A DNA stretch of 64,000 nucleotides, from positions 48,221 to 112,220 of the forward strand of contig JADNRX010000169.1 in assembly GCA_015501595.1 (NCBI GenBank), given 5' to 3'. A program made the position numbers and the translations under genes. The stretch comes from Hymenopellis radicata (lineage: Eukaryota; Basidiomycota; Agaricomycetes; Agaricales; Physalacriaceae). This document shows positions 1-10,507 of the stretch, piece by piece. Within the stretch, counting starts at the first letter, position 1, and each line of letters opens with the position of its first letter. Under the pieces are notes generated by a model, which was given only the letters and a program-made list of their open reading frames with translations, searched no databases and was not told where the DNA came from.

Positions 1-905
1 GGAAAAGCGCACACTCGCTGTTAGCCAAAACCGAAATCTTCAACTTCCTTCTGCCATCAGATGTTCCTAACACTTCTTGAGCGGGACTAAGTGTGGATCA
101 GCGCCCATCTGTGATTTCATTCCTTGAACCGGACCTTATCAGCTCTTCTGACGGACCTTCCTGCTGCATTCGATTAAAGCTTACTGTTTGTGGAATCTGA
201 TGATGCTAGAAGAGCCCGCATAGGGAAATCCTGCCTCAAGGAGGTCCTGCATTCGACATCCGACTGATTGATTGAAGATTAAATACCTGCGAGAGTTGGA
301 TGCGGACCATGATGGCGGCGAATAAACACGACCCACCTATCAAAGTTCGCCTACATAGGTATCCTTACACGAACCCTCGTAGTGTTAGATTTCCGTGCGA
401 CAATGAAAATGAAGACGTACATAGATCTTCTGGTGTTAAAGACTTGTACCATCGCTAAGGCTTGTGCCTAAAAGGGCGAGGAACGCCGGTACCCGGGCCG
501 GTGAAGCATGCGCGAATTGGACGTTGAGCACCTCTTGCCATGCTAGGGTCACGATCTACTGGCAAGCTCGGTAAAATCAGGTTTATCGTCCGACAACCCT
601 ATCCGAACACCGACTCCAGTCCGAATTCATTCCGCGCGCAATACATAACCTGGCGAATTATCACAGACCCGTCGACTGTCCTCTGCACACCCCCAGTCCT
701 CGCTCCCCAAGCACCTATTTCGACGGCGAGCTTACACAGATGCTGATGAGCCTTACCATCCCAGCCATACCCCCTCTCAACGTGAACTCCCACAGCGGAT
801 TCGCGTTAACGCACTTCGTTCATTCCCTCATACGCTACCTCTTTGAAATGGGCGCGAACCTTGCGGCCAAGGACGCTATAGCCGTTGTTGTCGCAAGGAA
901 TCAAA
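1..905. other. No gene recognised
   Basis: Both strands were read and no domain, signal peptide or convincing exon chain was seen. Short open frames around 540-790 overlap on both strands and look like chance. The only structure is the start of the decayed esterase that follows. Confidence 0.5.
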
Positions 906-1425
906 TTCGATTCTCTCCGTGTTATTGTCTTTCTTTGCCCGGCGTCCTCGGCGCACAATCTGCAGAGGCTGAGGCATATGTTCCTGTGGTTGATTTAGGA
1001 TACGCTAATTACCGAGGGATATGGGACCCGACGTTTTCCAATAACACTCAGTTCTTGGTATCCGATATGCTACTCCCCCATAGGTGGCTCATTGGCCTGG
1101 ATTCCATTCAACTGACGGGTCTCAGGCGCTCTGCGATTCAACGCGCCCCAGCCACCTATAAGAAGCGCTTTATACCCGGCTCTTGAAGATGCCAAGGCTC
1201 AGCGCTCAGCCACCGCAATGTCGTCAAGCTGCCTTTGGTCGGAAAGGGTGGCAAGATCGATGTGCCTACCCTTTGTTTCTCAAGTACGTATATGCCCTAC
1301 CTCGCGATTGTTGTACTTACCCTTGCTGAACGTGACTATTAGCGTTATCGTCCCTGGTCAAATCGACGCGTCGGAACGGCTCCCTGTCATCGTGTGGATT
1401 CACGGGACCAATCCACCACTCTTCA
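906..1425 (+). pseudogene. Carboxylesterase (type B) 5' fragment, decayed
   Basis: This is a remnant of a secreted type-B carboxylesterase/lipase. A signal-peptide-like end (CLSLPGVLGAQS) is followed by the family's N-terminal block, with YANYRG at about 1000-1017. IRYATPP then appears only after a one-base shift near 1060 and runs straight into a stop codon. Further on, VPGQIDASERLPVIVWIHG (about 1351-1410) is the strand leading into the oxyanion-hole region (normally HGGG), and similarity ends there. The serine nucleophile, the rest of the catalytic triad and the C-terminal 80% of the family length are absent, so it cannot be active. It lies directly upstream of the GH67 gene on the same strand. 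The family call is from motif recognition; the exact boundaries are estimates. Confidence 0.65.
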
Positions 1426-1482
1426 AGCGTTCCGAATCCCGTTTCCCTATTTTAAAACTGATCATGCCACCAAAATGGCGAC

Positions 1483-1490
1483 TATACAAA
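1483..1490 (+). promoter_or_regulatory. Possible TATA box of the GH67 gene
   Basis: TATACAAA lies 35 bp before the first ATG at 1525. The position and sequence suit a fungal core promoter, but a short AT-rich match like this can occur by chance. Confidence 0.25.
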
Positions 1491-1524
1491 GAGCCCTCCA
1501 ATCGACACCGACCACCACACCACT

Positions 1525-4135
1525 ATGATGCTCAGACTCCTCCACTACGTCCTCTTCACAAGCCTTGTCGCAGCGGAGGATGGCCGACAAGCATGGCTGC
1601 GTTACGCACCATTATCTCAAGGCCATAACACACCGCTTCCTTCTTCAATAATCGCTCTCAATTCCAGCACAAACAGTCCTGTCAATACCGCAGGGCTAGA
1701 GCTGCAGAACGGTATCGAGGGAATCTTTGGCAAGCGACTCAGTGTTCGCAACACTGGGAAAGAGACCTCTTCAGCTGTTGTTGGTACCATTTCACAGTTT
1801 CAGAAGGCTTTGGGAGCAGCCCGTCAAAGACGAGCTAGTAGAAGATGGGTTCTGGCTTAATGTCAAGGGTAGCACGGTACAGATTCTCGGACAAAACGAG
1901 CGTGGCGCTCTATACGGTGCTTTCGAATACCTATCCATGCTGGCGCAGGGAAATTTCTCCAATGTCGAATATGTGACGAACCCAGCTGCACCAGTTCGTT
2001 GGATAAACTCATGTGAGTCGCCAATCTTCTGATGGGCCTTCTAAAGTCGAGGCCGACCTAGGGGACAACATGGATGGAAGCATCACCCGTGGCTTTGGTG
2101 GCAACTCGATCTTCTTCGCAGACGGTCATGTCGTATCCGACCTGACCCGTGCCTCGGAATACGCCAGACTCTTATCCTCGATCCGAATCAACGCCGTAGT
2201 CGTGAACGACGTCAATGCAGACTCCACCACTATCAACCCAGAGAACATCCAGGGTGTCGGTAGAATTGCGGACGTGTTTAGACCATATGGTGTCCAGCTT
2301 GGATTGTCAATGAACTTTGCGTCTCCGATGGAACTTGGAAATCTCAGTACCTACGACCCGTTGGACCCTGGGGTCATTGGGTTCTGGGATGATATCACCA
2401 AGCAAATCTATGACAGAATCCCAGATTTCGCAGGGTATCTGGTCAAAGCAGACAGTGAAGGTGAGTCGCTCAATGTTTACCAAGTATTATGCTCATTTCC
2501 GTGGTCATTAGGCACTCCCGGCCCCTTGGTATACAATCGTACTCTCGCCGAGGGCGCAAACCTCTTCGCCAACGCCATCAAGCCATTTGGTGGCATACTC
2601 ATGTACCGCGCCTTCGTATACAACCAACTCCAGACGAAGGCGACTGGAAAGCCGACAGAGCGAATGCCGCCGTCGACTTTTTCCGTTCTCTAGACGGTCA
2701 ATTTGACGACAACGTCATCGTTCAGATCAAATATGGTCCTATCGATTTCCAGGTCCGAGAGCCTGCATCACCGCTGTTCGCCAACCTCTTCAAGACGAAT
2801 ATAGCTATTGAGCTGCAAGTTGCGCAGGAGTATTTAGGTCAGCAGTGTCACCTTGTGTATCTTCCACCCCTGTGGAGGACAATCTTGGATTTCGACCTCC
2901 GAGTGCAGAACCAGTCATCGCTCGTGCGGAATGTTATCATTGGCGAGCGGTTTAAGCGACCGCTTGGCGGCTCAGCAGCTGTCGTCAACGTTGGGCTCAA
3001 TGATACCTGGCTGGGAAGTCATCTCGCAATGTCGAACCTATACGCATATGGACGTCTAGCATGGGATTGGACCAGTGATTCCGAAGAGATCCTGCAAGAT
3101 TGGACTCGTCTCACATTCGGTCTTGACAAGACAGTTATCGACACTATCACTCAGATGTCGATGGCTTCTTGGCCTGCATACGAGAATTATAGCGGAAACC
3201 TCGGGGAGCAGACCTTGAATGATATCCTGTATACGCATTTCGGTCCTAACCCTCAGACGCTGGATAATACACCTTGGGGCCAATGGACTCGGGCAGATCA
3301 TGCGAGCATTGGGATGGATCGCACAGTCTCGAATGGGACGGGGTTTTCAGGGCAGTACCCGCCAGAGGTGGCTGCGATGTACGAGAACATCGAGACCACG
3401 CCCGACAATCTCCTCCTATGGTTTCATCACGTCGACTATACCCAAAGGCTGAAATCCGGGAAGACGGTCATCCAGCACTTTTACGACGCACATTACGAAG
3501 GGGCTGAGACCGCGCAGAAGTTTGTCATGATGTGGCAGTCATTGAAGGGAAAGATTGACGATGAACGCTTCGACGATGTGCTGTTCAGACAGGTTTTCCA
3601 GGCTGGTCACGCGATTGTGTGGAGAGATGCTATCGTCGACTTTTACCACAATATCTCGGGCATACCTGATGATTCCGGGAGGGTAGGCTACCATCCGTTC
3701 CGGATCGAGGCGGAGAGCATGGAGCTGAGCGGGTACGAGCCATACGTTGTTAGCCCATTCGAGGCGGCATCCGGTTCGATTGCCATCGTCACAAGCACCA
3801 ACAGCACACTCGGGACGGCGACAACGGTTCTCAACTTTACCGCTGGGATATATGACCTCGCTGTCAATTATTTCGACCTGTACGGTGGGAACAGCACTTA
3901 TCAGGTCTTTGTGAACGACCGGATGGTCGGCGAGTGGGTGGGGAATGTTGTGGATGTTGGGAAGCTGGGACATACGCCGTCGATATATCTGGACGGGCAT
4001 TCGGCGACGAGGATCACGTTCCACGAGGTGTCTATCGAGAAGGGCGATGTGCTGAAAATTGTGGGGCAGGCGCAGGGCGTTGAACCGGCACCGCTTGACT
4101 ATGTTGCTTTGCTGCCGGCTGGTGTGATCGATTGA
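1525..4135 (+). CDS. Secreted alpha-glucuronidase, glycoside hydrolase family 67, with two apparent frameshifts
   Basis: GH67 enzymes remove 4-O-methyl-glucuronic acid from the non-reducing end of xylo-oligosaccharides, so this is a hemicellulose-degrading enzyme. The start at 1525 gives a signal peptide (LLHYVLFTSLVAAEDG). The family landmarks follow in order: KADSEG (catalytic acid Glu, about 2450), DWKADRANAAVDFF, then YGPIDFQVREP (Asp, about 2744) and QEYLGQQCHLVYLPPLW (Glu, about 2828), the usual catalytic residues. The protein continues to PLDYVALLPAGVID at the stop, close to the family length of about 840 aa. Two introns are clear, 2013-2061 and 2461-2511; the second falls immediately after the catalytic-acid motif. 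The frame jumps by one base near 1805-1825 and again near 2628, with no intron to explain either. The gene is therefore broken or the assembly has indels. The family assignment is secure; functionality is not. Confidence 0.9.
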
Positions 4136-4860
4136 GGAGGAATCTCCGTCCCAAAATATTACCGGCTGTCTGTGTTGATAGCATCGTTCAATTGATTTGT
4201 ATGTCTAGTGCATTCGAAACATAGATGAGTATAGCAAGCGTTCGTAGTACAGAGACAGATCTAAGAAGTAAAAGAGGCTGGACAGCGGTGCTCCGAGGAT
4301 TGTTGGTCAGTTTCCTCTGGTGACTCATAAGGAGGAGAGCGCTAAATCTACTCCCAAAGCGTGCTTCGTTTGTTCCATTTTGTGTGTCCATCGAAGCCTT
4401 TTCCAACTTGTCTTGCCGGGACACGGGCCCCGCAAGTCTGCACAATTTATTTCTGTCGCTCGACTTCAGGACTGAGTATATTTGCGTATTAGTATTCAAC
4501 CTTTCGCAGGTCGTGTGGGGATATTTATTCGTGTTGGTGCCCAGGAGTCTCACTCTTTATACGGCGATAATGCCCTCGGTTGAAAGCCTAAGTTCAAGCT
4601 GAAGGCCGTCATGCAACAAGATGACACGCGAAGTAACACCTTTTCGCACCAATCTTTCGTGGGCATCGCCATTTTCGATGATTGTAACTTTAGTTAGTGT
4701 CTTTGTGGCGCGCGGTCCCAGTTCATGAGCAGCTGCATCGAGGCCATTTTCAGAATAACACGATGATTACACGCAGACGAAGAATAGAGTTCCACCTAGT
4801 ACTGTACATACATAAAAACCTCCAAGTATAAATCTAGAATGTAGGAATACAATGGAATAG
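4136..4860. other. Intergenic, no gene recognised
   Basis: This stretch lies between the convergent GH67 gene and the repeat-rich gene. It must hold both 3' ends. The open frames in it lack recognisable domains. Confidence 0.5.
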
Positions 4861-6332
4861 CTACCATAAGTACTGGGAATACTGAGGCACGAACCGCGAA
4901 TATAGCAGATTGGCAATGAAGCCGTCATGCCTAGCCCGCTGACAAGGCCTCTCTTCTCCATCTTCTTGGCCCTCCTGTCTGGCGCGCTTACGTTCGCGGC
5001 CGCCTTCGTCCGGACTGATGGTGCTACCGAGAGCATGCTGTTCCGCCACCACAGAAGACCGTCCTGCCCCCTTCAAATGCCCAGGCCTGTCTTCCCTGCC
5101 TTCTTGGTCCTCCTCCTCTCTGGCGCGCTTACGTTCGCGGCCGCCTTCGCCCCGACTGACGCTACCGAGAGCATGCTGTTCCGCCACGACAGAAGGTCCT
5201 TCCTCTCTGGCGCGCTTACGTTCGCGGCCGCCTTCGCCCGGACTGACGGTGCTACCGAGAGCATGCTGTTCCGCCACCACAGAAGGTCCTCCCTCTTCTT
5301 CTCCGTCTCGCCTCAACCGACGTCTCGAACCAGTCTGAGTTGCGAGAGTGGGTGACACCAAGTCGTCCTGCAATGTCCATTCTGTCCGCAAAGCCAAAAG
5401 ATTTGGAACTGCATTCGAGCGTACCAGCCTGGTACGCGGAGGAGCTGCAAGTGGGACTGAGTGTGAAGGTTGAGCTTGGCTAGAAATGGACACATGAGGC
5501 ACTGGAGGGGAGCTATTAGGTCTTTCTTCATCCTGTGCCGAAAGGCATCCTGAGGTGTCCTCTGGCACGCTGAGTCCCGGTGCTGCGAGACCTTCAGCTT
5601 CTTCCACGTCTGGTTCCAAAGCATCTCCGTCATCCTGAGACAGAGCAACAGCGTCACCGTCAGAAGGCAAGACGTCGGGTCTGCCAGCAGGTAGAGGAAC
5701 GGCGAGCAAAGGGTGAGACGGTGCAGGTGCCTGAGAAGTTGGTCCTAGGGTAGTGGCGATGTGCGTTTGAATGAAACTAGACTCAAGTATAGGCGATGCT
5801 GGTGGTGAACGTGAAGCATTAGGCGAGGGCGCCATCGGGATTACGGGAGGCGAGTGAGAGTCGACGCTTGCTGGACCGCCTTCAGCAGGGCGGGTCGGCA
5901 CGTTGTCGTCCAAAGAGGGCGGTAGCGGTGGTGTGTTTTCCTTGTCGGCGGCTTCTTCGTCTCTCGTTGCCTGGACAGGCTCCCGCCTAGCAAGGCACCA
6001 GTCTTGAAGCATCTGAATACGAAAATTGCCATAGCGGTCTTCCACAGACTGCCATAGCTTTAGAGGCGGTACGTTGAGAGGAAGGGTAAGAAGGATCTGG
6101 GCAAGCTCTGCAGCGCCAAGTCGATTGCCCGATTTGTCGGTTGGAATAGAATGAGACGTAGTTTTATTGGCTAGGTATTTCTCAGCGAGAATCAAGGCAG
6201 TCCGTTCCATAACGGCGGCGAACTGAGGATGTGGGTACGCGTAAAGAGCGATGGACTGTAAGAGCGTGTAAGTGGTACTGGAATGACGAACTATCAAGAC
6301 AGCATACTGGTTCTGGGGTAACGCAGATATCG
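4861..6332 (-). CDS. Hypothetical low-complexity protein with C-terminal tandem repeats
   Basis: An uninterrupted frame of about 490 codons; I do not recognise a family. The N-terminal 110 residues look folded (SIALYAYPHPQFAAVMERTA, then LAQILLTLPLNVPPLKLWQS). The middle is rich in Pro, Ser, Asp and Glu. The C-terminal third carries three copies of a repeat with core SVVAEQHALGS followed by GEGGRERKRARE, giving basic clusters that could act as nuclear localisation signals (inference). No ATG exists between the upstream in-frame stop and 6298. Either translation starts at the Met near 6210, or an upstream exon joins at the acceptor-like CTCTTCCAAGCCTAG at 6333-6347. The 5' end is therefore uncertain. 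Reading the opposite strand of the repeats gives an artefactual open frame. Confidence 0.5.
4978..5289 (-). repeat. Three imperfect coding tandem repeats (about 75-90 bp)
   Basis: Copies start near 4978, 5120 and 5207 and share GGCGCGCTTACGTTCGCGGC. They encode the SVVAEQHALGS...GGRERKRARE repeat of the overlapping gene. Spacer lengths differ but the frame is kept. Confidence 0.8.
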
Positions 6333-9146
6333 CCTAGGCTTGGAAGAGAGAACGTTGGTAGTGGTGGTCGATAGTAGGAGCCAAGAGGGCGGCGTAATCC
6401 AAGAATGGACATAGCCGACGACGACACGTGGCTCCTTGCTCGAGTTGATAACAAAACAATTGTCACTGTAGAATGGGGTAGGATAGTTTGTTGATAGTGT
6501 GGGGACGGTAGTATGTAGTATGAGCTGCCTGGCCGCCGCTTGTCTGTTGTTTAGTGCACAAACGTAGTGTTGTTAAACAGCTTCCGTGAGTACCGCCAGT
6601 GACCTGCTCGCCTCTCACAATACTATGTTTGTGTTTCAATCTGCCACTGTTGTTTGGTGATTACTTTTTACTGAAAGAGTTGCAGGAGCAAAAGGAGGGG
6701 CTATCCTGAAAACTTGAAGCGGTGATCCTCGATGATGCCGCCTTTGCAGTGATCGTCGCGTCGTACACGGACATCGGGCCTTCGCGATGTGTAGTCTCTC
6801 ACTCTTCGACGCTTGTATGTAAGAGACCACAACCGGCGGACTTGACATTGGCCTGATATTCTAAAGCCGAAAGGAAAGGTACACGTCTTGACAGATCGAA
6901 CGACTCAGCCAGCTGACAACAGCACCTTAGTATACAACGAAGTCCAAGGGTTTGGACGACCAGTGGCGCCCGTCGGATATGTCTCCAACGATAATCCAAT
7001 TCCTGTCTGGACGGGCTGTACCGATGCCATTCCATCTCAAGCATTCGTATTGTTGAGCCGACTGTAGGATGTAACTTTTGGGTGTAAGTTTTAGTTCTCT
7101 TGACAAGTTGAAAGGAGAACTTGAACTCATCACGGTGTTCAGTAATTCGAACTGCGTCAGCGATGGAATCAACATTAGTAATTCCGGAGCCATCTTCGAT
7201 CTTTCGGCGACAAACTATAACGATCACATTATCGCGTTCAACTCAGAACTGTTACCGACATTAGGGGGAGACAGGATACTCGTACCGTTGAATAAACCCG
7301 TTGAGAACTGGCATGTCGATGCTGGACCTGGTCGGAACACAACACGTCGAGGTTTGCCAGGTCAAATGAGATTATCAGGTGGCGCTAGAATTCCTCGGGC
7401 CTACCGTGAACGTCCACGGTAACGGCCATAGCTGCCCGTTCAAGTAACCTCTTCATGTCGCGGCCTGGTAACGTCGTATATGAGCTGCGAATGTGGTATA
7501 AGAAAAATGTCCTCGATAACTAGCCCTTGAGGGAGTCGTCGCTAGCAACTCGATTTCTGCAGACGAGCTCGGGATCTTCCAGGACGTCTTTCCATCCGCC
7601 TGCACAAGTATCATTTTAAGGCAGTAAATATGTTGTTTCAAAGTGCCATGTGACACAACTTGCGTGTAATCGTGCTGCTTCGCGTCGTCCCTTGCGGCGA
7701 GGTTCTTGACATTAGACGCGCGCCGAATGGCGCGTCATTGGAACAGTGCCGCCATCATACTGAATTCAGTCACCAATGGCAGGATGATGCGTAGTAGTGC
7801 CACATTCGCCGTTACAACTTTGCTGATCAGGAAAGGGCATCAAACGGATATACAGCTAATTCACATCAGTGGAAACAGATTTACCAGTGACGATCATAGC
7901 GCTGGCTTCAAGCGTGTAGAACGTGGCACAGCTTGCTGGTCGTTAGGATCAGGATTCAACAATCACGCATGGAAACAAGATACAACTCACAGTTGGGGGG
8001 TAGAGAGGTGGATGTTCGGCTCGTTCGTTCTAAATACACCCAACGATTGACGCTCCTCGATATTTTTCGAAATCTTGCGGCTTGGTGGTGGTGGTGGTGG
8101 ATAACTCTCAGAAAGGACTTCTTGAACAAACAAGACCACACATTATTCACAGCCACACTGAGATCAACTCGCTCACAACTGATCTATGTACTCTCGTTCA
8201 CGCTTCCCTATCGATACCTCGTGCCTTGCCACAAAGACCCGACCCGTCTGTCTGTCTGCTAATTTCCGAAGCCGCGCCTCCCCGAAAAAAATCTTCGCAA
8301 CCTAGCTCAGAGCGCCGATACCTCTCTTTCCTTGAACCGTAGTCTCTGTGCTCTGTCATCTTATGCACGCGAACTCGGGCAGGACCTCTGCGGTGAATAA
8401 GGCTGAAACCCATGGTGTCCCATTCGTTGCTTAGCTCTCTGTCACCTCATCGAGCTAGCTGACCTGTAGTACAATTTCCAGGCCAATTTCCGGTACTTCT
8501 TCTTTGTAGCAATGAGCTGGCTAAGTCTTCACCATCGCATCTGGACAACTCAATCGATAGTCTTGATGACGGCTCTTCAAAGCTGGGGCGTACGTGTGGC
8601 CAGGAGCTCGCGTCCCTCAAAACAGAACTGCGAGGCTGTACGCGTCTAGAAGCGTAACCATCATCAAGTTGAAGGTGTTACGAATGTAAATCATGCAAGT
8701 CATCGACCGTTGATCCCCGACAAAGCACATCCTCCCCGTAAGTCTTCTCCATCGGGACTCCCGCAATCCCGTTCGAAGGCCCCGAAGCAGGAAACGCGCC
8801 GACAACCGTGAGCGCGTCGAAATGGCCCGAATCAATGATAACCAGTATCATCGTCACCATGGCGCCGTGTACTACCCGAACTCACTTGACGAAGGGTGGA
8901 TGGTCGTTACACATGGGCATGCTTCTGTATACGCGACACGACCGTTTCCTTCACCATTACGGGAGCGAGGGTAGGACGACCACCAGGTATAAAGGATGAG
9001 TCCTGGAGGTAGCAGAAATTCATCTGCCTCGTGCATTCAAATCCCTCTACTACACGCTGGTGAGTTCAGTCTCGTCTCCCGTTCCACTAGTTCCTCGCCT
9101 CAAACGTGTCTTCAGGTCGTACAAATTACTTCTACTTACCTTCAAG
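6333..9146. other. Long region without a confident gene
   Basis: No recognised domain. On the plus strand, 6912-7070 and 7078-7420 read as two protein-like stretches (VYNEVQGFGRPVAPVGYV, then LDKLKGELELITVFSNSNC) separated by a stop, which could be the relic of a gene I cannot name. A GGT microsatellite lies at 8081-8100. The last 150 bp before 9147 are presumably the promoter of the next gene. Confidence 0.4.
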
Positions 9147-10283
9147 ATGTTTTCCATCCGATCCTCCCTCTCTTTGGTTGTCCTCGGACTGTCGCTTTTA
9201 TCGAACGCTGCTCCCTCGAAGAGGCATGTGTAGCCATTTTCTGTCGTATCAATCTCGTTGTGACATCACTTTTTCGTTCAGCACGGTGGATTACAAGCGC
9301 GCTCAGATATCCCGCTCCTTCAGACCAGGCATACGGCCGGACATCAAGATCCCAAGAAGAAGATCACACTCTACCACGGCACGCCAATGAGCAATCTAAA
9401 GGACAAGATGGAGCACATGGTCGCGAACTGGCCACCAACAGGCAAAGGAGACTTCTCTCGAACCGGTCCGTCGTGAATCCCGATCGTCGCTTCTCGATGC
9501 TCACGTTCTCTGAAGGAGGAATCTATCTGACTGACAGTTTGCGCGCGGCTGCACAGTGGGCTTGTTACGGAAAGTCTACTTCGGATGGCCAGGAGGGAGG
9601 CATCATCGGCAAGTGACTTGCTAACTTCCAACTCAAACAACTGAATTTCAGTCTAGAATACACATGGGATGGAGAAAGGTAAAACTCCTACATACTCTTT
9701 TCTGGGCAGACAGTATAATATCAATGTTCCAGTGCAAATGTCTACCCATACAGCTCCTGGCCTAGCAAGGCCGACTACCAGAACGTAGGTTCCTCTTCCG
9801 ATTTGAATAACTTCTTCCTGACGTGGTGTTCAGTTTATCCACGCCAACTTTGCCGGAATGCTCAAAGACAGCGGCAGCCTAACCCGGAACGAAGCCAAAG
9901 CCAAAGCTGCTGAACTTGTGGCATTTTCGAAGAAGCATGATATGTTCGAAGGGTGAGTAGATATTCAAGAACTTCTCATACGTATCGGTATTAACCCTTC
10001 TCTGTTAGGCCTATGGAAACAGCTGAGCCCAGTACGCAGTCTCGGCGCTCACACCGCCTATACTAACACGAGGGTTGCAGAAATCACGGACCACTTCTGG
10101 CAGTATGCCATCGTCGACCTGGAGGCTTTCAAGGCGCACGCCAAGATGACCGCTGGCTACAAGGTCGCGTGCTCGAAGATCGCGGCCGGTAACAGCTTGA
10201 AGCTCGATGATACACAAGGTCCTGTCGCCAAGTTTTCCGAGGCGATAACGACAGAGTTGGCTCTAACGAAGGTTGAGGTTTAA
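9147..10283 (+). CDS. Secreted ADP-ribosyltransferase-fold-like (DUF3990-type) protein
   Basis: An eight-exon gene of 261 codons plus stop. A signal peptide (MFSIRSSLSLVVLGLSLLSN) is followed by a Lys-Arg site, so the protein is predicted to be secreted. The mature part has ITLYHGTPMS and, after an intron, DFSRTGGIYLTDS then AAAQWA. This matches the LYHG...DFG-GFYLT...A--WA pattern of DUF3990, which is related to ADP-ribosyltransferase folds. I cannot say whether it transfers ADP-ribose. Introns: 9228-9281, 9466-9515, 9613-9651, 9679-9732, 9785-9833, 9953-10008 and 10032-10080. The last contains a perfect TACTAAC branch site. The intron at 9466 has a weak GTCCGT donor, but removing it skips a stop and restores the GG-YLTD motif, and total exon length is divisible by three. 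The C-terminal half (LEYTWDGESANVYPYSSWP onward) is unfamiliar. The target and biological role are unknown. Confidence 0.7.
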
Positions 10284-10507
10284 ACTATTCCTTAGAATCT
10301 ACAGCAGTAATAGCACGAATCATTGAAAACGGTGTGTACAAGATATCTAAATATGTTACAGATGATTCAGGAGAAAAAGACTATCCCAGTCATCCATCCA
10401 TCAACGCCCGCCTAGCCAACCCTCCTCGGTGATGTAACCGTCTTCAAAACCAAAACGACCATAGGCCTTGAGTTGACTTTGTGCATTCCTGCGTCGAAGC
10501 ATTGCGG

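Noticed and set aside
4927..5355. Plus-strand open frame with repeated Leu/Ala segments
   Set aside because: It is the reverse reading of the coding tandem repeats of the minus-strand gene.
6799..7227. 142-codon minus-strand frame
   Set aside because: No domain; it overlaps a more protein-like plus-strand stretch.
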